Origin: an uncultured Porphyromonadaceae bacterium
Lineage (GTDB): Bacteria > Bacteroidota > Bacteroidia > Bacteroidales > Muribaculaceae
Reading direction: 5' to 3'
DNA length: 64,000 nucleotides
NCBI GenBank assembly: GCA_947177185.1
Contig: CAMWTJ010000009.1
Coordinates: forward strand, 1-64,000
Numbering within the stretch: the stretch's first letter is position 1; every line of letters starts with the position of its first letter. The position numbers and the translations under genes were made by a program. Positions 16,087 to 23,578 of the stretch are shown one piece after another. The notes beneath the pieces were generated by a model. The model was not told the origin of the DNA, ran no database searches, and was given only the letters and a program-made list of their open reading frames with translations.

Positions 16087-17550
16087 TCAGGCTTTAAGGT
16101 CGGCCACCTTCTCGATGGTACGCGTAAGCTGACCCCAGAAACGCTCTACAGCCGGGATATACATGCGCTCCGACGGCGAGTGCACGCCCTGCAGAGTCGG
16201 ACCGAACGACACCATGTCGAGCTGCGGCATCTTTTCGAGGAAAAGACCGCACTCCAGACCGGCATGGATGGCCTTGATGGCCGGGCGCACGCCGTACAGT
16301 TCCTCGTATGCGTCGGCAGCTATCTTCATTATAGTAGAGTTCATGTTGGGTGCCCATCCGGGATATCCGTCGCCGTGGGTCACGGTAGCTCCGGCCATCT
16401 TGAACAGAGCCTCCACACGGTGGGCGATATCCCACTTGCGCGATTCAACACTCGAACGCTGCGAGGTGGTCACGAGAACCGTCGAATCGGGCTGCATTTT
16501 CACTGCGGCGAGATTCGTGGAGGTTTCCACAAGTCCTTCGAGGTCGCGGCTCATGCTGATTACGCCGTGAGGGGCGGAATACAGAGCTTCGACAAGGCGG
16601 GTGGTGGTGTCGCTGTCGATGCAGTATTCGGGACGGTCGACGCTTGCCAGTTCAAGAGCAAGCGTGGGCTCGAGGCCTGCGTATTCGTTTTCCACCTCGG
16701 CCACAAACTCGTTGAACGCCACGCGCACCTGTTCCTTAGTGCCTGCGTGCACGCCCACCACTGCGTGTGCGGCGCGCGGGATGGCATTGCGCAGGTTGCC
16801 GCCGTCAATCTCGGCCAGTGCTATTTCGTGGCCGCCGGCTATGAGGGCATACAGGAAGCGGGCCAGGAGCTGGTTGGCATTGGCGCGTCCGAGATGGATA
16901 TCGCCGCCGCTGTGGCCGCCGAGGCCCTTGCTGATATCAACCTTGAAATAATGGAAATCCGTGGGAGCCATCATGCGCTCGTAGCGGAAGCTGCACGTGG
17001 TGTCGACGCCGCCTGCGCAGCCCACGAATATCTCTGCATCGTCCTCGCTGTCGAGGTTGAGGAGAATCTTGCCGGTGATCATGCCTTCGCCGAGGTTGTT
17101 GGCGCCGGTGAGGCCTGTTTCCTCGTCCACGGTGAAGAGAGCCTCCAGCGGTCCGTGCACGAGTTCTTTGTCGGTCAGTGCCGCCAGCGCGGCAGCCATG
17201 CCGATACCGTTGTCGGCGCCGAGAGTGGTGCCGTCGGCACGCAGCCAGTCGCCGTCGACCACTGTCGTGATGGGAGAGTTGTCAAAATCGAAATTCTTGT
17301 CGTTGCTTTCGCACACCATATCCATATGCGCCTGCATGATCAGCGCAGGAGCCTGCTCGTGGCCGGGAGTGGCGGGCACGCTCATGGCCACATTGCCTAT
17401 GGCGTCCGTCTTGACTGCGATGCCGTGGGCGGCTGCGAAGTCGAGAAGATACTGACGGATTTTTCCTTCTTTCTTGGAAGGACGGGGCACGCGCGTGATT
17501 TCGTCGAAAATGGCGAACACGGCTGCGGGTTTCAGATCCTTGATTGTCAT
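16087..17550 (-). CDS. pepD: Aminoacyl-histidine dipeptidase (cytosolic non-specific dipeptidase)
   Basis: Zinc dipeptidase of family M20C that splits many unblocked dipeptides in the cytoplasm. Metal and catalytic residues are visible in MQAHMDMVCE (His and Asp), LGADNGIGMA (bridging Asp) and VDEETGLTGA (catalytic Glu and metal Glu). The GGHSGGDIHLGRANAN segment of the lid domain is present. The 487-residue length is standard. It is first gene of a two-gene unit with the muramidase lipoprotein. A near-consensus -7 (TAAATATG on the minus strand, about 30 bases upstream) is possible but imperfect. Confidence 0.95.
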   Translation of the reverse strand: MTIKDLKPAAVFAIFDEITRVPRPSKKEGKIRQYLLDFAAAHGIAVKTDAIGNVAMSVPATPGHEQAPALIMQAHMDMVCESNDKNFDFDNSPITTVVDGDWLRADGTTLGADNGIGMAAALAALTDKELVHGPLEALFTVDEETGLTGANNLGEGMITGKILLNLDSEDDAEIFVGCAGGVDTTCSFRYERMMAPTDFHYFKVDISKGLGGHSGGDIHLGRANANQLLARFLYALIAGGHEIALAEIDGGNLRNAIPRAAHAVVGVHAGTKEQVRVAFNEFVAEVENEYAGLEPTLALELASVDRPEYCIDSDTTTRLVEALYSAPHGVISMSRDLEGLVETSTNLAAVKMQPDSTVLVTTSQRSSVESRKWDIAHRVEALFKMAGATVTHGDGYPGWAPNMNSTIMKIAADAYEELYGVRPAIKAIHAGLECGLFLEKMPQLDMVSFGPTLQGVHSPSERMYIPAVERFWGQLTRTIEKVADLKA

Positions 17551-17698
17551 ATTCAGTTTGGATTTTGAAGTGACATATTTAGTAAAAACGCTTTCGTAAA
17601 GGGGCCCGTCCGACGGGCGAATGTTAAAAATCCCTTTTTTCAGAGGCCTAAATTACAAAATTAATTTGAGATATAACGATTATTTCGCCGCCGTTTGC

Positions 17699-17706
17699 TA
17701 TATTTG
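17699..17706 (+). promoter_or_regulatory. -7 box for the small membrane protein / Skp-like operon
   Basis: TATATTTG, an exact TAnnTTTG match, lies 25 bases before the ATG at 17732. No TTTG at the right distance is seen; the closest (17665-17668) is 30 bases away. Confidence 0.6.
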
Positions 17707-17731
17707 CACATCAAAAGCGCGAAAAAGCCGA

Positions 17732-17935
17732 ATGAAACTGATTGTATTCAGCATAATCATCCTTGGCGTGTGCGTGGTTTTACTCGGAATAAAGGTGCTC
17801 TTCGTCAAGGGCGCACGGTTTCCGTCGGGCCATGTTCATTCCTCTCCGGCTCTCCGCCGCCGCGGCGTCACCTGCGCCTCCGGCAGTCACGACACAATGG
17901 AAAAGAAACAAAAAACAAATAATCACGCTAAATGA
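17732..17935 (+). CDS. Small single-pass membrane protein conserved in Bacteroidales
   Basis: A 67-residue protein with one N-terminal membrane helix (residues 4-22) followed by a basic cytoplasmic or periplasmic tail. The segment FVKGARFPSGHVHSSPALRR followed by RGVTCASGSHD resembles small Bacteroidales proteins of unknown function with the pattern FPxxHxxxxxALRxxGxxCAxxxD. The ATG at 17732 fits the promoter at 17699-17706; an upstream frame extension is not credible. Its TGA overlaps the ATG of the Skp-like gene by four bases (ATGA), so the two are translationally coupled. Function unknown. Confidence 0.72.
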   Translation: MKLIVFSIIILGVCVVLLGIKVLFVKGARFPSGHVHSSPALRRRGVTCASGSHDTMEKKQKTNNHAK

Positions 17936-18540
17936 AAAAATTAGCTATTGCAGTACGCATCTTCGCTGTAGCTCTCGCCATCGGCGCGACAGCCTGCTCC
18001 AACAATGCCAACGACGCAAACAAAGGCGTCACTGAGGCAGCACCTGCCGAAAACGGCGAAAAAACCGCAACCGGCGGCATCCGCTACATCAATCTCGACA
18101 CTGTATTTGCCAACTACACCCTGGCCCAGGAAATAAGCAAGGAAGGCCAAAAACTCATGCTCGACTATCAGAACCTCGAGCGTCAGAAGCAAAACGAAAT
18201 ACAGAACCTCGGAAACAAAATCGAGCAGAAGCGCAACTCCAACGGCTACCTGAGCCAGGAATCGTTTGACGCCGACGTCAACAATTTCAACAAGAAACAA
18301 AACGAAGCCGCCAACCTGCTCGCCGCCCGCCAGAACAGCATCTCCACACAGATGGCCGAGCGTCAGAAAGTACTGCAGGACAGCCTCGAAAGCTACATGC
18401 GCGACCTCAACGCCACACGCCACTACGACGCCGTGCTGCTCCGCGAAAGCGGTGTTTATTTCAACCCTGCGCTCGACATCACACAGGAAGTGATCGCAGG
18501 CCTCAACTCCCGCTACACCCCTGCTGCCAAGGCTGAATAA
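17932..18540 (+). CDS. OmpH/Skp-like lipoprotein
   Basis: Periplasmic chaperone-like protein of the OmpH family. Signal peptide with lipobox GATAC gives lipidated Cys22, and an acidic Ala/Glu linker follows. GIRYINLDTVFANY (about 49-62) is the conserved start of the Skp fold, then a long Gln/Glu/Lys-rich coiled coil (about 66-155), then the closing strand around DAVLLRESGVYFNPALDIT. Skp carries unfolded outer-membrane proteins to the BAM machine; this 202-residue lipoprotein version would be membrane-tethered. Start is fixed by the ATGA overlap. Confidence 0.85.
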   Translation: MKKLAIAVRIFAVALAIGATACSNNANDANKGVTEAAPAENGEKTATGGIRYINLDTVFANYTLAQEISKEGQKLMLDYQNLERQKQNEIQNLGNKIEQKRNSNGYLSQESFDADVNNFNKKQNEAANLLAARQNSISTQMAERQKVLQDSLESYMRDLNATRHYDAVLLRESGVYFNPALDITQEVIAGLNSRYTPAAKAE

Positions 18541-18575
18541 AGTGCCTGCCGCACACATTATTATATTATAATACG

Positions 18576-18611
18576 CGCGACCCGGTTTTCTATCACGAAA
18601 ACCGGGTCGCG
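18576..18611. terminator. Long perfect hairpin between convergent genes
   Basis: CGCGACCCGGTTTTC (18576-18590) pairs perfectly over 15 bp with 18597-18611 around a 6-base loop. There is no T-run on either side. It lies between the Skp-like gene and the convergent AlbA_2 gene, so it probably ends or protects both transcripts. Confidence 0.65.
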
Positions 18612-18634
18612 TCGCGTCTTGGGGGAACGGGGTC

Positions 18635-19309
18635 TTACTCGGCCAAATCGGCCGACACAAGCCGGAAGCCGCCGGGAGCATATACAAAATCCAGCATGCC
18701 TATGGCAGCCAGCCGTGCTATAATGCCTGCGGCGCGCGCCCTGCTTATAGCCAGCGCCGGCGCCACTGCGTCAGGGGCGGCGCCTTCGGCTCCGCACGAC
18801 GCCACCCATGCCAGCAGACGGCTTTCGTCGCCGCCGGCGCGAAGCACCACCCCGCCACCGCCTTCGGCACGCAGCCTCCATGCGGCCACCATGAGCGGAT
18901 GCGCATGTATATTCTCGTCGGCCACGCGGTAGTAGGCCGTCCAGCCTCCGGCCGCGTCGCGCGCCTGCACGGGGCGCTCGGCAGCCCGCGCCACTGAGGC
19001 CTGTATCACCACCGCCGACGCATCCACCCTGAAAGCCGCAAACTCCACGCGCTGCGCAGGCCGGCAGTACATCTCAGCGGCCTGCTCCACCACATATACA
19101 TCTTCCTCATTGCGCACGCCGGCCACAGTGCCATTGTCTTTGACACCTATCAGCAGGCGACCACCGCTATGGTTGGCAAACGCCGAGATGCTGCGCGCTA
19201 TTTTGCACGCATCAGAAATGCTGTGTTTGAAATCCTGGCGCACGTGCTCACCCTCGGCTATACAGTCCAGGATATAGCGGCGCCCGCGCGTAGCGCGCAA
19301 ATCTTTCAT
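18635..19309 (-). CDS. AlbA_2 (Schlafen-type) domain protein
   Basis: A 224-residue protein with an N-terminal AlbA_2 domain (about 12-115): GEHVRQDFKHSISDACKIAR, ISAFANHSGGRLLIGVKDNG and a following GVRNEED segment are the domain's hallmarks. The domain occurs in nucleic-acid-binding and helicase proteins, but no helicase or ATPase part follows. The remainder is Ala/Gly-rich with a likely winged-helix end (about 170-224: DAVAPALAISRARAAGIIAR). It could be a transcription regulator. It stands alone, 70 bases after mtnN on the same strand. Confidence 0.72.
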   Translation of the reverse strand: MKDLRATRGRRYILDCIAEGEHVRQDFKHSISDACKIARSISAFANHSGGRLLIGVKDNGTVAGVRNEEDVYVVEQAAEMYCRPAQRVEFAAFRVDASAVVIQASVARAAERPVQARDAAGGWTAYYRVADENIHAHPLMVAAWRLRAEGGGGVVLRAGGDESRLLAWVASCGAEGAAPDAVAPALAISRARAAGIIARLAAIGMLDFVYAPGGFRLVSADLAE

Positions 19310-19379
19310 ATCGATTCGAAGCGCAGTGTTTTTTTCTAAAAACTGTCAAGAAAGCGGCCCGAGGCCGGAGGCGGGCTCG

Positions 19380-20051
19380 TCAGAGCTTGCCGAGCAGCGC
19401 GTTCACGGCGTCGAACGTGCATCCGGGCGCAGCGTCCCAGAAATTCACATACTGCGCTATATTGTCGTCGGAAGCTCCGGGGGTGTCGCTTATGACGCGC
19501 AGCACCACACACGGCACATCCTTGAGATAGCACACATGTGCCACCGCCGCGCTCTCCATATCCACGGCCACCGCGTCGGGGTAGATGCCGCGTATGCGGT
19601 CCACCGTGGCAGCGTCGCTGACGAAGATATCGCCGCTTGCCACCAGACCGCGCTTCACGTCTATGCCGTGGAAAGCGTCGTCGTCCAGCGGACAGTCAAA
19701 ACGCGCCGGGCAGTCGGCCGCCTGTCCCCACTCCGTGTCGGGACCGCACCACACATCGTGGTATGCCACAGCAGTGGCGGCCACCACATCCATCACGCGG
19801 GCGCCCACGCCCGTGCCGCCGGCCACGCCGGTGTTTATAATTAGCTGCGGGTGAAAATTCTCAATCAGGGTGAGCGTGCCCACGGCTGCGTTCACTTTGC
19901 CTATGCCGCATTGCGCGAGCACAACCTCGTGGCGGCCTATGCGGCCGATATAAAAATTGCGGTTGTTGACGGTCACACGCGACTCGTCCTCAATATTATG
20001 CAGGAGCAATGCCAGCTCCTTGCTCATGGCTACGATGATTCCTATTTTCAT
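19380..20051 (-). CDS. mtnN: 5'-Methylthioadenosine/S-adenosylhomocysteine nucleosidase
   Basis: Cleaves methylthioadenosine and S-adenosylhomocysteine, clearing SAM by-products and feeding methionine salvage. Catalytic residues E12 (AMSKE), the ribose-binding Met165-Glu166 in VDMESAAVAHV, and catalytic D189 in RVISDTPG are all present, and NTGVAGGTG is the phosphate/base loop. The 223-residue length is standard. It has its own canonical promoter at 20084-20115. The AlbA_2 gene lies downstream on the same strand. Confidence 0.96.
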   Translation of the reverse strand: MKIGIIVAMSKELALLLHNIEDESRVTVNNRNFYIGRIGRHEVVLAQCGIGKVNAAVGTLTLIENFHPQLIINTGVAGGTGVGARVMDVVAATAVAYHDVWCGPDTEWGQAADCPARFDCPLDDDAFHGIDVKRGLVASGDIFVSDAATVDRIRGIYPDAVAVDMESAAVAHVCYLKDVPCVVLRVISDTPGASDDNIAQYVNFWDAAPGCTFDAVNALLGKL

Positions 20052-20083
20052 GGATTGCTTTCAGAGTGAGATATTTCTTGCCG

Positions 20084-20115
20084 CAAAGATACTATTTTTT
20101 TTTCACCCGCCCAAA
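20084..20115 (-). promoter_or_regulatory. Canonical promoter of mtnN
   Basis: Minus-strand TTTG (20112-20115), exactly 20 bases including a nine-A run, then TATCTTTG (20084-20091), about 32 bases before the mtnN ATG. The A-run between the two boxes would bend the DNA. Confidence 0.85.
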
Positions 20116-20174
20116 CTGCGGCTGCCGGCTTGTAGAATCGGCGACGGCGCACTCGCTGTATTGTTAAAAATATG

Positions 20175-20182
20175 TAACTTTG
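20175..20182 (+). promoter_or_regulatory. -7 box of tcdA
   Basis: TAACTTTG lies 22 bases before the tcdA ATG at 20205. The -33 position has no TTTG. It is back to back with the mtnN promoter. Confidence 0.6.
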
Positions 20183-20204
20183 CAGAATCAAAACCGTACA
20201 TCCG

Positions 20205-20993
20205 ATGGACAATACCAATCTGAATTCGCGTTTCGGCCGCATGAGGCTGCTCGCCGGCGACACGATGATGCAGCGCATGTCGGCCCTGCGCGTGGCGCTG
20301 TTCGGGCTCGGCGGCGTAGGCTCGTGGTGCGCCGAGGCACTGGTGCGCGCAGGCGTGGGCCACATCACCATCGTCGACAGCGACACCGTGGCGCTCAGCA
20401 ACTGCAACCGCCAGCTCCCCGCGCTCGACAGCACAGTAGGCCTTCCGAAAGCCGAGGTGCTGCGCGCACGTCTGCTCGACATAAATCCCGACTGCGAGGT
20501 CGAAGCGCGCGCAGAAGCGTTCACTCCCGAAAACGCAGCCACTTTCGACCTCGGCTCGTACGACTATGTGGTCGACGCCATCGACTCGCTCAGCTGCAAG
20601 GCGCAACTGCTGCTCGATGCCACGGCCGCGGGAGCGCACACAGTGTCAAGCATGGGCGCCGCGCTGAAGGTACACTCGGGCATGATAGCCACTGCCGAAT
20701 TCGGACGCGTGCAGGGATGCCCGCTCGCACGCGCACTGCGCACGCTGCTGCGCCGCAGCGGCCGATGGCCCTCCGCGCCCGTGCAGTGCGTGTACAGCCC
20801 CGAACGGCTGCACAACCGCATCGAATCGCTCCCGCCATCAGAGCTAAACCCCGACGAGCTCGACATGTGGACAAGGCGCAAGGCCGCGATAAACGGCACG
20901 CTGAGCCACACCACCGCCATTTTCGGCATGCGGCTGGCCGGCCTCATACTCGAACACATCTACGACGAAACCGAGATGCAGGACAAGCATTAG
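20205..20993 (+). CDS. tcdA: tRNA threonylcarbamoyladenosine dehydratase
   Basis: ThiF/E1-like enzyme that uses ATP to cyclise t6A37 of tRNAs to ct6A. The nucleotide-binding Rossmann motif FGLGGVGSWCAEALVRAGVG lies at about 33-52, IVDSDTVALSNCNRQL at about 56-71 carries the Asp and the N-x-x-R-Q catalytic segment, and VVDAIDSLSCKAQLL is the conserved mid-motif. The 262-residue length matches TcdA rather than MoeB or ThiF, which also carry Cys-x-x-Cys zinc pairs that are missing here. It is a single-gene unit. Confidence 0.92.
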   Translation: MDNTNLNSRFGRMRLLAGDTMMQRMSALRVALFGLGGVGSWCAEALVRAGVGHITIVDSDTVALSNCNRQLPALDSTVGLPKAEVLRARLLDINPDCEVEARAEAFTPENAATFDLGSYDYVVDAIDSLSCKAQLLLDATAAGAHTVSSMGAALKVHSGMIATAEFGRVQGCPLARALRTLLRRSGRWPSAPVQCVYSPERLHNRIESLPPSELNPDELDMWTRRKAAINGTLSHTTAIFGMRLAGLILEHIYDETEMQDKH

Positions 20994-21077
20994 TTAATAA
21001 TGGTTAATTTTTGATAATCATTTAAACTTTTTTTCACAAACTTTGTCTACCTTATACAACAGCTCGCAAATTATTCT

Positions 21078-21085
21078 TAAATTTG
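21078..21085 (+). promoter_or_regulatory. -7 box of the three-helix membrane protein gene
   Basis: TAAATTTG matches TAnnTTTG. A TTG codon at 21083 that could act as a start lies inside this box, so translation must begin later; GTG at 21107 is the first good choice. Confidence 0.6.
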
Positions 21086-21106
21086 CATCTGAAAAACGAC
21101 AGAAAA

Positions 21107-21445
21107 GTGACTGAACACGACCATACAACCACACAAGAGGCTCAGCAGCCCGCTCCTGAAGCAGCCATCGAACCCGCGCAGCCGGCCCCGCAGGCCACAT
21201 GGCACACGTGGATGGCAGCCATCGGAGCATTGCTGGCACTGGCAGCATGGATTGCACTGAGCTTTAACGGCTACGCAGCCCTTACGGCCGGAGTGGCGGC
21301 ATTTGCAGCCGCATGCCTCGGCCTGCGCGCGCATACGCGGCCGTGGCGCAATCTCGCCATCACCGCACTCATTGCCTCGGCCGTGATAATGGTAGTGCTC
21401 ACAGCTTTTCTTATTGTAATTTTCTGGGGACTCAACTCCATATGA
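21107..21445 (+). CDS. Small three-helix membrane protein, unknown function
   Basis: A 112-residue protein read from GTG at 21107. The first 37 residues are polar and rich in Gln, Pro, Ala and Glu (cytoplasmic by the positive-inside rule only weakly). Three hydrophobic segments follow at about residues 37-53, 57-74 and 82-107. This size and layout resemble small Bacteroidales membrane proteins annotated as DUF4190-like, but I cannot confirm that family. The start is uncertain. It stands alone between tcdA and the nucleotidyltransferase gene. Confidence 0.6.
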   Translation: MTEHDHTTTQEAQQPAPEAAIEPAQPAPQATWHTWMAAIGALLALAAWIALSFNGYAALTAGVAAFAAACLGLRAHTRPWRNLAITALIASAVIMVVLTAFLIVIFWGLNSI

Positions 21446-21513
21446 CCACCGGCGGCGCTGCGCCCCGGCAGTACATCCCTCTTAAAATCTAAATTCCAAA
21501 TTTACAAATTCCT

Positions 21514-22419
21514 ATGAAACCCACTCTTTTCGTTCTTGCCGCAGGCATGGGCAGCCGCTATGGCGGCCTGAAGCAGCTTGATGGCGTAGGTCCGCAGGGC
21601 CAGACTATCATGGACTACTCCATCTACGACGCCATACGCGCAGGCTTCGGCAAGGTCGTTTTCGTAATACGAAAAGATTTCGAACCCGACTTCCGCGAAA
21701 AAATTCTTTCCAAATACGAAGGCCACGTGCCCGTGGAGGTAGTGTTCCAGAGCCTCGACAAACTGCCCGAAGGCTACACCGCACCCGAAGGACGCGTAAA
21801 ACCCTGGGGCACCAACCACGCCGTGCTCATGGGCAGCGAAGTCATCGCCGAGCCTTTCGCGGTAATCAACGCCGACGACTTTTACGGCCGCGACGCATTT
21901 GAGGTAATAGCACGCGAGCTGACACGGCCGCACGACTGCAAAGGCGACTACTGCATGGTAGGATTCCGCGTTGGCAACACCATGACCGAAAACGGCACCG
22001 TGGCCCGCGGAGTGTGCTCCACCGACGCCCACAGCATGCTCACCAAAGTAGTGGAACGCACCGACATAGGCTACGACGCCGACCACCGCATCACCTACAC
22101 CGACGAGCACGGCACCACATGCACACTCGAGGCCTCGACTCCCGTCAGCATGAACCTGTGGGGCTTCACACCCGACTATTTCGCCTACAGCGAACGCGAG
22201 TTCCGCCACTTCCTCGACGCCCACGGCAAAGAGGAGAAAAGCGAGTTCTACATACCCTCGTGCATCGACGCACTGATACACAACGGCGAAGCATCCGTAA
22301 AGGTGCTTGACACCGACAGCCGCTGGTTCGGCGTCACATACGCCGCCGACCGCCAGGGCGTGGTCGACCGCCTCGCCGCACTGCACGCCGCCGGCGAGTA
22401 TCCCGAAAAAATGTTCTGA
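21514..22419 (+). CDS. Sugar nucleotidyltransferase family protein
   Basis: Nucleotidyltransferase fold with the N-terminal signature LAAGMGSRYGGLKQL (8-22), which binds NTP and Mg2+ and is typical of enzymes that make NDP-sugars or NDP-choline. INADDFYGRDAF (about 119-130) holds the metal-binding Asp pair, and VSMNLWGFTPD is a product-binding segment. The 301-residue length fits stand-alone members. No sugar-pathway or kinase gene adjoins it, so the substrate is open. In related bacteria such genes often pair with a choline kinase-like gene; none is seen here. Confidence 0.78.
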   Translation: MKPTLFVLAAGMGSRYGGLKQLDGVGPQGQTIMDYSIYDAIRAGFGKVVFVIRKDFEPDFREKILSKYEGHVPVEVVFQSLDKLPEGYTAPEGRVKPWGTNHAVLMGSEVIAEPFAVINADDFYGRDAFEVIARELTRPHDCKGDYCMVGFRVGNTMTENGTVARGVCSTDAHSMLTKVVERTDIGYDADHRITYTDEHGTTCTLEASTPVSMNLWGFTPDYFAYSEREFRHFLDAHGKEEKSEFYIPSCIDALIHNGEASVKVLDTDSRWFGVTYAADRQGVVDRLAALHAAGEYPEKMF

Positions 22420-22441
22420 TACACAACGCCACTACACGCGT

Positions 22442-22475
22442 CGGGCGCAGACTCCCCGCCGGAGTTCTGCGCCCG
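22442..22475 (+). terminator. Terminator of the nucleotidyltransferase gene
   Basis: CGGGCGCAG-A-CTCC (22442-22455) pairs with GGAG-T-TCTGCGCCCG (22461-22475), 14 bp with one bulged T and a 5-base loop. No T-run follows, as for several hairpins in this genome. Confidence 0.65.
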
Positions 22476-22505
22476 GCGTGCCTGCGTTGGCCGCTACGCG
22501 CGCAT

Positions 22506-22559
22506 TTAGCACTTTTTAAGGCAATTTCTTGCAGAATTGCCGCCAAAGTGCTAACTTTG
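22506..22559 (+). promoter_or_regulatory. Palindromic promoter of the yceD-rpmF-fabH operon
   Basis: The promoter TTG (22529-22531), 20 bases, TAACTTTG (22552-22559) lies in a nested palindrome. The outer arms are TTAGCACTTT (22506-22515) and AAAGTGCTAA (22545-22554); the inner arms are GGCAATT (22520-22526) and AATTGCC (22535-22541). The -33 box sits in the central loop and the right outer arm runs into the -7 box, so a symmetric binding protein could block it. A regulator is inferred only. Confidence 0.7.
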
Positions 22560-22583
22560 CAAAGTTTTTCAAAACACTCCGTC

Positions 22584-23156
22584 ATGGGAAAGTTCACAGC
22601 ATACAAGTTGCCGCTCAAGAGCCTGACCAAAGGCAGCCACACTTTCGACTATCACCTCGACAAGCAGTTCTTCACCGACATGGAGAACACTGACGTGCGT
22701 GATGCCGCTGTCGATGTGCGCCTCACCGTCGACTACAACGGCGACGTGTACGCCCTGTCCTTCAACGTAAGCGGCACAGTCACGCTGCTCTGCGACCGCT
22801 GCCTCGACGACCTCGTGCTGCCCATCGACACCCGCTACGACATCACCGTGCGCTACGGCGACTGCTACAACGACGACAGCGACACGCTGCTGGAGATTCC
22901 CGACAGCGACAATTTCCTGAACGTCGCATACATGATTTACGACACCGTGGTGCTCGCAATACCCATAAAGCATGCGCACCCCCTCGGAAAGTGCAACCGC
23001 CAGATGTCGGCGCTGCTCAAAAAGCACCGCGCCGGAGCCGATGGCTACGCCGACGAGATGCTGGACGGCCTCGACGACGACACCGACGACGGAGGCACCA
23101 CTGCGCCCGCCGACCCGCGATGGGACGCGCTGCGAAACCTCTCCACCGACGAATAA
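22584..23156 (+). CDS. yceD: YceD-family protein (DUF177)
   Basis: DUF177 proteins are conserved upstream of rpmF and are linked to 23S rRNA or ribosome metabolism; the biochemical role is not settled. The ATG at 22584 (MGKFTAYKLPLKSLTKGSHT) follows the promoter at 22529-22559; a longer frame from 22548 would begin before the -7 box. The core GTVTLLCDRCLDDLVLPI holds the family's CxRCL motif, and a highly acidic Asp-rich C-terminal stretch (around DGLDDDTDDGG) follows. 190 residues. The rpmF gene follows after 126 bases. Confidence 0.88.
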   Translation: MGKFTAYKLPLKSLTKGSHTFDYHLDKQFFTDMENTDVRDAAVDVRLTVDYNGDVYALSFNVSGTVTLLCDRCLDDLVLPIDTRYDITVRYGDCYNDDSDTLLEIPDSDNFLNVAYMIYDTVVLAIPIKHAHPLGKCNRQMSALLKKHRAGADGYADEMLDGLDDDTDDGGTTAPADPRWDALRNLSTDE

Positions 23157-23282
23157 CCGAACCGCACTGCCACAAGCGGACGCCGGAACGGATGCACAAC
23201 TCGCCAGTGCGCTCCACCAGCCAAACCGCCCGCGGCAGACACACATACAAACAACAAAACAAACAAAAACAGACATACACCA

Positions 23283-23468
23283 ATGGCACATCCTAAACGC
23301 AAACAGTCGAAGACCCGCACCGCCAAACGTCGCACACACGACAAGGCCGTAGCCCCCACCATCGCTCTCTGCCCCAACTGCGGCGCATGGCACATCTACC
23401 ACACCGTATGCGGTGAATGTGGCTACTACCGCGGCAAGCAGGCCATCGTCAAAGACGAAGCTATCTAA
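23283..23468 (+). CDS. rpmF: 50S ribosomal protein L32
   Basis: Small basic protein of the large ribosomal subunit, 61 residues. The N-terminus MAHPKRKQSKTRTAKRRTHD is the classic L32 start, and the zinc ribbon CPNC (30-33) with CGEC (43-46) is complete, so this is the zinc-binding form. Its leader is A-rich (AACAAACAAAAACAGACA region at about 23250-23275) with no Shine-Dalgarno sequence, as is usual for highly translated Bacteroidota genes. It sits between yceD and fabH, a widely conserved order. Confidence 0.99.
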   Translation: MAHPKRKQSKTRTAKRRTHDKAVAPTIALCPNCGAWHIYHTVCGECGYYRGKQAIVKDEAI

Positions 23469-23490
23469 AAGCCCCCACGACCGGAACCAA

Positions 23491-23541
23491 GCACCCCTGC
23501 CCGTACACGGAACACCACCGGCTGCGCAGGGGGCGCTTTTT
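23491..23541 (+). terminator. Possible terminator after rpmF
   Basis: CCCCTGC (23494-23500) pairs with GCAGGGG (23526-23532), extended by GC/GC pairs, and is followed by CGCTTTTT. The loop is long, about 25 bases, so it may be only partial read-through control before fabH. Confidence 0.5.
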
Positions 23542-23578
23542 CGTTTGCTTACCCTCCCCCACCTAAACACAGCAACGC

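Noticed and set aside
17604-17618. GCCCGTC/GACGGGC palindrome upstream of pepD
   Set aside because: The central spacer is one base, so a usable hairpin has only about five pairs; too weak to call a terminator or operator.
22548-22583. Upstream start for yceD at 22548
   Set aside because: This codon lies before the -7 box (22552-22559), so it would not be in the mRNA made from that promoter.
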